Assembly (NCBI GenBank): GCA_020161795.1
Contig: JAIUOR010000055.1
Location: 1 to 64,000 of the forward strand
Source: Actinomycetota bacterium
Lineage (GTDB): Bacteria > Actinomycetota > Actinomycetes > Propionibacteriales > Propionibacteriaceae
Reading direction: 5' to 3'
DNA: 64,000 nucleotides
A model generated the notes under the pieces. It was not told where the DNA came from. It saw only the letters and a list, made by a program, of their open reading frames with translations, and did no database searches. Within the stretch, counting starts at the first letter, position 1, and each line of letters begins with the position of its first letter. Shown here one piece after another: positions 9,617 through 16,477 of the stretch. A program made the position numbers and the translations under genes.

Positions 9617-10801
9617 ATGGCAGCAGAAGACCGCATCGTCATCGTCGGCGGCGCCCGAACGCCCACCGGCAGCTTCGGCGGCGGCCTGGCCACGGTGCCC
9701 AATCACGAGCTCGGCGCCCACGCCGTCACGGCGGCCTGCGAGCGTGCCGGGGTCGCGGTCGCCGATGTCGACGAGTTCGTCATCGGCTGCGTCGGTCAAG
9801 TCGGAGGGGATGCCTTCATCGCCCGCCGGGTCGCGCTGGCCGCCGGGGCACGCCCCTCGTCCACGGCGATGGCCGTCAACCGGCTGTGCGGCTCCGGCCT
9901 GCAGGCGGTCGCCTCCGCCGCGCTCGAACTGCGCCTGGGCGAGTCGAAGGTCGCTGTGGCGGGCGGCTGCGAGAACATGTCGCGGCAGCCCTTCATGGAC
10001 TTCCAGGCACGGCAGGGATACCGGCTCGGTCACCACACCCTGGTGGACGGGACCCTCTCCCTGGTCACCGACCCGTGGGGCGACTACCCCATGGGCGCCA
10101 CCGCCGAGGCGGTCGCCCGCAGGTACGGCGTCAGCCGCGAGGAGCAGGACGCATTCGCCGCGGAATCCCAGCGTCGCGCCCAGCAGGCGCTCGCCGACGG
10201 CGCGGTGGCGGCCGAGATCGCGCCGCTGACCATTGCCAGTCGCAAGGGCGATGTCGTCCTGGACACCGACGAGCACCCTCGCGCCGGTGTCACCACCGAG
10301 TCGCTGGCGCGGATGCGCCCGGCCTTCGCCAAGGACGGGTCGGTGACCGCCGGCAACAGCTCAGGCATCAACGACGCCGGAGCCGCCGTCGTGGTCACCA
10401 CCCTGGCCGAGGCCCAGCGACGAGGGCTCACGCCGCTGGGCGAGTTGGTCGACTTCACCAAGGTCGGCCTCGAACCCGAGGTGATGGGCTACGCCCCCAA
10501 GCTCGCCATCGACAAGATCCTCGACCGCACCGGGCTCGCCCTGTCCGATATCGGGTGGATCGAACTCAACGAGGCCTTCGCCTCCCAGGCCGTCGCGGTG
10601 ATCCGCGATGCCGGCCTGGACCCGGCCAAGACCAACCCGCTGGGCGGCGCCATCGCCTGGGGACACCCGATCGGCGCCACCGGAGCGATCCTGACGCTCC
10701 GCACATTGACCAATATGCAAGTCCACGGGATCGAGCACGGGCTCGTGACGATGTGTATTGGAGGCGGCCAGGCAGTCGCGGCCATCTTCCGCGCGCTCTG
10801 A
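9617..10801 (+). CDS. Thiolase (acetyl-CoA C-acyltransferase family)
   Basis: 394 aa, standard length for degradative/biosynthetic thiolases. Visible catalytic set: Cys91 in NRLCGSGLQA (acyl-enzyme nucleophile), His350 in WGHPIGATGA and Cys380 in TMCIGGGQ. It cleaves a 3-oxoacyl-CoA with CoA or condenses two acyl-CoAs. AAGGAG lies 9 nt before the ATG. It is 23 nt downstream of the CoA-transferase and is followed by a perfect hairpin before the transporter. Together with the SDR, transferase and ligase it suggests beta-oxidation-like cleavage of a substrate with a 3-hydroxy or 3-keto acid skeleton. Confidence 0.92.
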   Translation: MAAEDRIVIVGGARTPTGSFGGGLATVPNHELGAHAVTAACERAGVAVADVDEFVIGCVGQVGGDAFIARRVALAAGARPSSTAMAVNRLCGSGLQAVASAALELRLGESKVAVAGGCENMSRQPFMDFQARQGYRLGHHTLVDGTLSLVTDPWGDYPMGATAEAVARRYGVSREEQDAFAAESQRRAQQALADGAVAAEIAPLTIASRKGDVVLDTDEHPRAGVTTESLARMRPAFAKDGSVTAGNSSGINDAGAAVVVTTLAEAQRRGLTPLGELVDFTKVGLEPEVMGYAPKLAIDKILDRTGLALSDIGWIELNEAFASQAVAVIRDAGLDPAKTNPLGGAIAWGHPIGATGAILTLRTLTNMQVHGIEHGLVTMCIGGGQAVAAIFRAL

Positions 10802-10806
10802 CCGAC

Positions 10807-10838
10807 GCTTGGCCGGGGGCAGCCACCCCCGGCCAAGC
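10807..10838 (+). terminator. Perfect 13-bp intercistronic hairpin between thiolase and transporter genes
   Basis: GCTTGGCCGGGGG / CCCCCGGCCAAGC with a 6-nt loop, starting 6 nt after the thiolase stop. No U-tract follows, so it is either a partial terminator or an mRNA 3'-end stabiliser within the operon. Confidence 0.65.
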
Positions 10839-10868
10839 AATCGCCCCTCACGGCGATCTCATCAAACC

Positions 10869-10884
10869 TTCACCGACCGGTGAA
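10869..10884. promoter_or_regulatory. Inverted repeat in front of the MFS gene (candidate operator)
   Basis: TTCACC-GACC-GGTGAA, a 6-bp perfect inverted repeat with 4-bp centre, 22 bp upstream of the GTG start and downstream of the hairpin at 10807. It could be a regulator site for an internal promoter. No matching copy was recognised in front of the LacI gene. Confidence 0.3.
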
Positions 10885-10906
10885 AAGTTCGAAAGGAAAC
10901 CCTATC

Positions 10907-12265
10907 GTGTCCGATACCACCTATGTCGGGCCCATGGCCGACCCGCAGAAGCGGGAACGCCTGGAACGCATCACGAAAACCAACTTCGGCAAGCTGATGC
11001 CGTTGATGATCATCGTCTACATCATCGCCTTCATCGACCGCACCAACATCGGCATGGCCAAGGCCGCCCTGGAGACCGACATCGGCCTCACAGCGGCGGC
11101 CTACGGGCTGGGCGCCGGTCTCTTCTTCTTCGCCTACGCGCTGCTCGAAGTGCCGTCCAACCTGATCATGCACAAGGTGGGCGCGAGGTTCTGGATCGCG
11201 CGCATCATGATCACCTGGGGCATCATCTCGATGCTGATGGCGGTGGTCTGGAACGAGATGTCGTTCTACGTGCTGCGCGTGCTGCTGGGCGCCGCCGAAG
11301 CCGGCCTCTACCCCGGCATGATCCTCTACATCACCTTCTGGTTCCCCCGCAAGGATCGGGCCCGTGCCATCGGCCTGTTCCTGCTGGGTGTCTCGCTGGC
11401 CAACATCATCGGCGCCCCGCTGGGCGGGCTGCTGCTCCAGATGGACGGCTTCGGGGGCCTGCACGGCTGGCAGTGGATGTTCATCCTCGAAGGGCTCCCC
11501 GCCGTCGGCCTGGCCTTCCTGGTGTGGTTCTGGCTGCCCGACCGCCCGCGTGACGCCCACTGGCTCTCTGATGCGGACAAGGATCTGGTCGAGCAGCAAC
11601 TCGCCGCCGAGGACGACGGTGTCGGCAACGAGGCTCACGGCTTCCGGTCCCTCATCCCGGTGGCCAAGGATCCGATCATCTGGCTCGTGATCGCGGTGTA
11701 CTTCACCCACCAGGTGGCGGTCTACTCGCTCAGCTACTTCCTGCCGGCGATGATCTCCAGCTTCAACGCCGAGATGACCACCGTCACCATCGGGCTGATC
11801 ACCGCCGTGCCGTGGATCGCGGCCGCCATCGGATCGGTCCTCATGCCGAAGCTCGGCACCACCCTGGTCCGGCAGAAGGCGATGGTCACCGGCGGCCTGT
11901 GGTCGGTCGCGGTCGGCCTGGTGATCGCCGCGATGTCCGGTGGGAACCTGGTGCTGGCGGTCGTCGGCTTCTCGTTCTCGGCATTCTGGTTCTTCGTGAT
12001 CCAGTCGATGCTGTTCACCTTCCCGGCGCGGCGTCTCACCGGTGCCGCGGTGGCGGCCGGCATCGCCCTGGTGAACACCTTCGGCCTCTTCGGCGGGTTC
12101 TTCGGCCCGACGATGATGGGTGCCCTGGAGTCGTCGACCGGCAACCCGTTGGCTGGCCTATGGTTCATCATCGGGCTGGCGCTGGTCGGTGGCCTGCTGG
12201 CCTTCGGGCTCAAGGGTTCGGTGCGGGAATCCGCCGCCCAGACCCCGGTCAGCCAGAAGGCCTGA
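10907..12265 (+). CDS. MFS transporter, anion:cation symporter (ACS) family
   Basis: 452 aa, ~12 hydrophobic segments with the ACS hallmarks: an early charged FIDRTNIGMAKAAL motif, then GAGLFFFAYALLEVPSNL and GAAEAGLYPGMILYITFWFP. This family includes tartrate, phthalate, hexuronate and other organic-acid importers, so the cluster probably feeds on an external carboxylate. GTG 10907 is chosen because AAAGGAAA lies ~7 nt upstream. The ATG at 10934 is an alternative. It is flanked by two perfect 13-bp hairpins (10807 and 12271). The substrate is not assignable from the sequence. Confidence 0.88.
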   Translation: MSDTTYVGPMADPQKRERLERITKTNFGKLMPLMIIVYIIAFIDRTNIGMAKAALETDIGLTAAAYGLGAGLFFFAYALLEVPSNLIMHKVGARFWIARIMITWGIISMLMAVVWNEMSFYVLRVLLGAAEAGLYPGMILYITFWFPRKDRARAIGLFLLGVSLANIIGAPLGGLLLQMDGFGGLHGWQWMFILEGLPAVGLAFLVWFWLPDRPRDAHWLSDADKDLVEQQLAAEDDGVGNEAHGFRSLIPVAKDPIIWLVIAVYFTHQVAVYSLSYFLPAMISSFNAEMTTVTIGLITAVPWIAAAIGSVLMPKLGTTLVRQKAMVTGGLWSVAVGLVIAAMSGGNLVLAVVGFSFSAFWFFVIQSMLFTFPARRLTGAAVAAGIALVNTFGLFGGFFGPTMMGALESSTGNPLAGLWFIIGLALVGGLLAFGLKGSVRESAAQTPVSQKA

Positions 12266-12270
12266 ACAGT

Positions 12271-12301
12271 TCGGGTGGGCGCCGGCTCGGCGCCCACCCG
12301 A
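12271..12301 (+). terminator. Perfect 13-bp intercistronic hairpin between MFS and glycerate kinase genes
   Basis: TCGGGTGGGCGCC / GGCGCCCACCCGA, 5-nt loop, starting 5 nt after the MFS stop. The 3' arm ends 3 nt before the GGAGGG ribosome site of the kinase, so folding could also modulate access to that site. No U-tract. Confidence 0.65.
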
Positions 12302-12316
12302 GACGGAGGGAATCCC

Positions 12317-13456
12317 ATGAAGATCATCTGTGCGCCGGATTCGTTCAAGGAGTCGCTCTCGGCACCGGCCGCGGCGGCGGCGATGGAACGGGGGATCCGT
12401 TCGGTCTGGCCGGACGCCGACGTCCGGAGGGTGCCCATGGCCGACGGTGGCGAGGGCACCTGCGAGGTGCTCGCCGACGCGCTGGACGGGCGTCTCGTCG
12501 ACGTCGCCTGCACCGACGCGCTGGGGCGTCCCAGGACCGCGACGATCGCCCACCTGCCCGACGAGGAACTGGCTGTCATCGAGGTGGCCAGCGCCTGCGG
12601 TCTGGAATGGATAGAACCCTCCCTACGAGACGCCCGGACCGCCACCTCGAGCGGAGTCGGCGACCTGCTGCGTCACGCGATCGACCTCGGCGCGCGAAGG
12701 ATCGTGCTCGGCCTGGGCGGCAGCGCGACGAACGACGCCGGGACGGGCATGATGACGGCGCTGGGCGCCCGGTTCCTCGATGCGGCCGGCGCCGAACTTC
12801 CCCCCGGAGGCGCGGCGCTGGCACGGCTCGATCGCATCGACCTGACCGGCCTCGATCCGCGCATCGCCGAGGTGGAGATCACGCTGGCCAGCGATGTCGA
12901 CAACCGGCTGACCGGTCCCCGCGGGGCGAGCGCCGTGTTCGGCCCCCAGAAGGGCGCCTCCGCCCAGGCGGTCGCCGAACTCGACGCGGCGCTGACGCGC
13001 TGGGCCGACATCGTCGAACCGGCGATGGACCGGACCGTCCGGGAGATCCCGGGAGCCGGTGCGGCCGGCGGCCTGGGCGCCGCCTTCCTGGCCTTCTTCG
13101 ACACCCGCCTGGTGTCCGGGGCGGAACTCGTCATGGACACGGTGGGGATGTCCGACCTGCTGACCGGAGCCGACTACGTGTTCACCGGCGAGGGCGGCTT
13201 CGACTCGCAATCGGCGGCCGGCAAGGTCCCGGTCCGGGTCGCTCGCCGGGCTCGCGCGGCCAGCGTGCCCACCATCGTCTTCGCCGGACGGATCGACGCC
13301 GCCGCCGAGAACGATCCGAGCCTGGGCGTCGCGGCCGTGGTTCCCATCGTCCGCGGGGTCGGCGGGCTGGCGGAGGCCATGGCCCAGGCCGCACCCAATC
13401 TCGAACGCGCCAGCGCCATGGTGTGCCGGCTGCTCGGCGTCGCTGCCACCCGGTGA
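12317..13456 (+). CDS. Glycerate kinase (GarK/GlxK family)
   Basis: 379 aa, matching the ~380 aa type I glycerate kinase family (PF02595). N-terminal CAPDSFKESLSA, MADGGEGTCEVL near residue 40, and the nucleotide/substrate loop LGLGGSATNDAGTGM are the family signatures. GAGAAGGLGAAFLAFF and FTGEGGFDSQSAAGK follow. The enzyme phosphorylates D-glycerate to 2-phosphoglycerate, feeding glycolysis. Start ATG 12317 has GGAGGG 6 nt upstream. Its place in an operon with acid importer, SDR and acyl-CoA enzymes implies that one product of the pathway is glycerate or a glycerate precursor. Confidence 0.9.
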   Translation: MKIICAPDSFKESLSAPAAAAAMERGIRSVWPDADVRRVPMADGGEGTCEVLADALDGRLVDVACTDALGRPRTATIAHLPDEELAVIEVASACGLEWIEPSLRDARTATSSGVGDLLRHAIDLGARRIVLGLGGSATNDAGTGMMTALGARFLDAAGAELPPGGAALARLDRIDLTGLDPRIAEVEITLASDVDNRLTGPRGASAVFGPQKGASAQAVAELDAALTRWADIVEPAMDRTVREIPGAGAAGGLGAAFLAFFDTRLVSGAELVMDTVGMSDLLTGADYVFTGEGGFDSQSAAGKVPVRVARRARAASVPTIVFAGRIDAAAENDPSLGVAAVVPIVRGVGGLAEAMAQAAPNLERASAMVCRLLGVAATR

Positions 13457-13498
13457 GGCCACCGGGACGAGGCGGCCCTCGCAAACGGAAGGAATGAC

Positions 13499-15109
13499 AT
13501 GCTGAACGGCGATGACCTGTGGGAAACCCCGGTCACCCGGGGGCTGATGCCGGTCGTGAGCCACGGCCGCCTGGTGTCCTGCTTCGCCGATGCGCCCGCG
13601 AGCCTCTACACCTCACTGGCCGCCACGGCCGAGCGCCGTCCCGGCAGCATCGCGCTGGTGTCGGACGAGGGATCCCAGGTCAGCTACGGCGAACTCCACA
13701 CCCTGGTCGATCAGTTCGCCGCGCGGCTCCAGGAGCACGTCGCGCCGGGCGGCCGGGTGGCGCTGCTGCTCGATACGTCCATCGAGTTCGCGGTGGCCCT
13801 CTACGCCGCGAACCGGTGTGGCGCGGTGGTGGTTCCGGTTCCCACCAAACACAGGGAGCACGAGATCGAGGCGATCCTCCGGCAGGCCGATCCGGCGCTG
13901 GTGGTGGCCGAGCGGCGATTCGAGGAGCTGACCTGCCTACGGTCCGGTCCCACCCTGCTGTGGGTGGACGACCGGCGGCGCGGGTGGGGGCTGACCTCGC
14001 TGCCGGCCGCTCGTCCGGTGGGCCAGGGGCCGGCCAGCGCCGATCCCGAGGCGGACTGCATCCTGATGTACACCTCCGGCACGACGGCCCGCAGCAAGGG
14101 AGTCCTGCTCACCAACCGCAGCGTCTGCCACGCCATCGTCGCCTATCAGCGCGTCCTCGGGCTGGAAGAGCAGGATTCGAGCATCGTGCCGGTGCCGATC
14201 TACCACATCACCGGGATGGTCGCGCTGCTCGGCCTGTTCGTGCACATCGGGGCGAAGCTGTTCCTGCACCGGCGATTCGACGCCGATCGGGTGTTGCGCA
14301 CCACCCGGGACGAGGGCGTCACCTTCCTGCACGCCTCCCCGACGGTCTTCGCCATGCTCCTGGCCGAGGCCGAGCGCTACCCCAGCCTGCCTCGGCTGCG
14401 GATGCTGGCCTGCGGCGCCGGCCATATGCCGGTCTCGCGGATCCGCGCTCTGCACCAGTGGCTGCCGACGATGGCGTTTCGCACCATCTACGGGCTGACC
14501 GAGACCTCCTCGCCCGGCACCGTCTTCCCCGAGGACGCCGCGACCAGCCCGCACCGCGGCTCTTCGGGGCGCCCGATCCCCGGCCTGCGGGTGTCGATCC
14601 GCGACGAGAACGGCACCGAGGTCGCCGACGGCGAGCGGGGATCGATCTGGCTGTACGGCACCAACCTGCTGCGCACCTACGACCGGCTGCACACCGAGAA
14701 CCTGACGGCCGACGGCTGGCTGAACACCCAGGACGTGGGCTACGTGAACGCCGAGGGGTATCTCTTCGTGGTGGATCGCACCAAGGACATGATCAACCGC
14801 GGCGGCGAGAAGGTCTGGTGCATCGACATCGAGGAGGAACTGCGCCGTCTCCCCGAGGTCGCCGACGCCGCGGTGGTCGGGGTGCCGCACGAGCTCTACG
14901 GCGAAGAGCCCGCCGCGCTCATCGTCCCGCGCGAGGGGGTCGAACTCGATCCCGCCCTGGTAGTGGGCAGGCTCGCCGAGCGCCTGGCGCGCTACCAACT
15001 GCCGCGGCGCATCCTGGTGCGCGACACGCTCCCCACCACACCGGGGCTCAAGATCGACAAGGCGGCCATCCGTGCGCTCTTCGCCGCGGCCCCGGCCACC
15101 GAGCCCTGA
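13499..15109 (+). CDS. Class I adenylate-forming acyl-CoA ligase
   Basis: 536 aa ANL-superfamily enzyme. P-loop YTSGTTARSKG starts at Tyr191. The A5 motif reads YGLTETSSPG. The A8 hinge region is GWLNTQDVGYVNAEGYLFVVDRxKD-like. The C-terminal catalytic Lys lies in PTTPGLKIDK. It adenylates a carboxylic acid and transfers it to CoA. GGAAGG precedes the ATG and the glycerate kinase ends 42 nt upstream, so it is the last gene of the catabolic cluster. Similarity is general to medium-chain/aryl CoA ligases, so I cannot name the acid. It may activate the imported substrate, making the CoA-transferase a second, energy-saving route. Confidence 0.87.
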   Translation: MLNGDDLWETPVTRGLMPVVSHGRLVSCFADAPASLYTSLAATAERRPGSIALVSDEGSQVSYGELHTLVDQFAARLQEHVAPGGRVALLLDTSIEFAVALYAANRCGAVVVPVPTKHREHEIEAILRQADPALVVAERRFEELTCLRSGPTLLWVDDRRRGWGLTSLPAARPVGQGPASADPEADCILMYTSGTTARSKGVLLTNRSVCHAIVAYQRVLGLEEQDSSIVPVPIYHITGMVALLGLFVHIGAKLFLHRRFDADRVLRTTRDEGVTFLHASPTVFAMLLAEAERYPSLPRLRMLACGAGHMPVSRIRALHQWLPTMAFRTIYGLTETSSPGTVFPEDAATSPHRGSSGRPIPGLRVSIRDENGTEVADGERGSIWLYGTNLLRTYDRLHTENLTADGWLNTQDVGYVNAEGYLFVVDRTKDMINRGGEKVWCIDIEEELRRLPEVADAAVVGVPHELYGEEPAALIVPREGVELDPALVVGRLAERLARYQLPRRILVRDTLPTTPGLKIDKAAIRALFAAAPATEP

Positions 15110-15148
15110 CCGGGAGACCGCCTCATCGCCGGGGTTGGGGGCGGGAAA

Positions 15149-15154
15149 TAGCCT
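15149..15154 (+). promoter_or_regulatory. -10-like hexamer of a probable leaderless promoter
   Basis: TAGCCT is separated by 6 nt from the GTG at 15161. A GGAG abuts the start codon too closely to serve as a ribosome site. Confidence 0.45.
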
Positions 15155-15160
15155 GCAGGA

Positions 15161-15955
15161 GTGCCGTTCACTCCCAGTCACATCGCGGCTGTCCTGCCGC
15201 TCCGGGGTCGAGCCGGACGGGGACTGCCGATCGCCGCGCTGGCGGCCGGCAGCGTGAGCCCCGATCTGCTCTACTTCCAGCCGTTCGTGGACTGGCGCCT
15301 GGTCACTCCCTCGCCCCACAGCCTGGCCGGGATCGTGACCTGGGATCTGCTGCTCGGGTTCGCCCTCTGGGCGGCCTGGCGCGCCGGCGCACACCCGCTG
15401 CACGACCTGATGCCGGACCCTGTCCGTCGTCGCTGGCAGCCGGGCAGGTGGCCGGCGGACGGGCTGGGCTGGGCGATGGCCGTCGCCGCGCTGCTGGTGG
15501 GCGCCATCACCCACGTCGTGTGGGACGAGTTCACGCACGCCGGCCGGTTCGGCGCCACCCATCTGGCCTGGCTCGCGACCGAGTACGGCACGCCCTTCGG
15601 TGCCCTGCCCGGATACCGGCTGGCGCAGTACGCCAGCGGATTCATCGGGCTGGTGATCGTCCTCTGGGTGGGGCTGCGGCAGCCGGTCACGCCGGCCGCG
15701 CCCCGTCCCCGACCCGCGCTGGCACGTAGCGCTTCGTGGGTCGTGGCGGCCTCGGCAATCCTCGCCGCGACCCTTCGCCTGGCATCACTCGACGCCTCGA
15801 CCGGCCTGCGCTCCGTGGTGTTCAGCGGCATCACTGCCGCGATGGGCACCGCGGCCGCGACGGTTGTGCTGATCACGACCGCTCACGCGCTCACCAGCCA
15901 CCGCCCGGCCCCTACTGATCCGACTCTGCAACGAATCCGGCAGGATTCTCGTTAA
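15161..15955 (+). CDS. DUF4184 family integral membrane protein
   Basis: 264 aa. It begins with the family signature MPFTPSHIAAVLPL, followed by AAGSVSPDLLYF and several membrane segments (about six, e.g. IVTWDLLLGFALWAAW, AMAVAALLVGAITHVV, GFIGLVIVLWVGL). The conserved VWDEFTH motif is typical of metal-dependent-hydrolase-like or HXXEE membrane families. Function is unknown. GTG 15161 is taken as start because of the signature N-terminus and the leaderless -10. It ends 24 nt before the ECF sigma start, so transcripts may run on. Confidence 0.8.
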   Translation: MPFTPSHIAAVLPLRGRAGRGLPIAALAAGSVSPDLLYFQPFVDWRLVTPSPHSLAGIVTWDLLLGFALWAAWRAGAHPLHDLMPDPVRRRWQPGRWPADGLGWAMAVAALLVGAITHVVWDEFTHAGRFGATHLAWLATEYGTPFGALPGYRLAQYASGFIGLVIVLWVGLRQPVTPAAPRPRPALARSASWVVAASAILAATLRLASLDASTGLRSVVFSGITAAMGTAAATVVLITTAHALTSHRPAPTDPTLQRIRQDSR

Positions 15956-15979
15956 TGGTGTGTGTCCCTAGGAGTTGCC

Positions 15980-16477
15980 GTGGCCGAGTCGGTGGGCAGG
16001 CCCTCGTTCGAGGACTTCGTCCTTCGGCGCTCTGAGGCATTGCAGCGTTTCGCCTACCTGGTGACCGGTAACCGCGAGGATGCCCGGGATGTCGTCCAGG
16101 AGGCCCTGATCGGCCTGTACCCACGATGGGAGCGGGTGACCGATCGGGCCGAAGCGTACGCCCGGCGCAGCATCCTGAACGCCAATGTGTCGCGGTGGCG
16201 CAAGGTGGGCGCCGAGCTGCTGGCCTTCGAGCCTGACGCAGCCCCCGCCGACCCGTCCGATCCGTACCGGACGGTGGACGACAGGGATGCGGCAGCGCGG
16301 CTGTTCGTGACATTGCCGGTGCGGCAGCGGGCGGCGTTGGTGATGCGGTTCTACGAGCAGGCCAGTTACGCGGAGATCGCCGAGGCGCTCGGGACGGCCG
16401 AAGCCACCGCGCGCTCGCTGGTTCACCGGGCCCTGACTTCGCTCCGTTCGACCTTGCAGGAGGGTGGAGATGCCTGA
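15980..16477 (+). CDS. ECF sigma factor (SigE-like actinobacterial family)
   Basis: 165 aa extracytoplasmic-function sigma factor with only region 2 (FAYLVTGNREDARDVVQEALIGLYPRWE-like) and region 4 (LPVRQRAALVMRFYEQ, then SYAEIAEALGTAEATARSLVHRAL). It resembles the streptomycete 'SigE family' in which the sigma gene is followed by a one-TM protein. GTG 15980 is chosen because AGGAG lies 5 nt upstream. An in-frame GTG at 15962 is possible. The stop overlaps the next ATG by 8 nt, so the downstream kelch protein is translationally coupled and probably its regulator. Confidence 0.9.
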   Translation: MAESVGRPSFEDFVLRRSEALQRFAYLVTGNREDARDVVQEALIGLYPRWERVTDRAEAYARRSILNANVSRWRKVGAELLAFEPDAAPADPSDPYRTVDDRDAAARLFVTLPVRQRAALVMRFYEQASYAEIAEALGTAEATARSLVHRALTSLRSTLQEGGDA

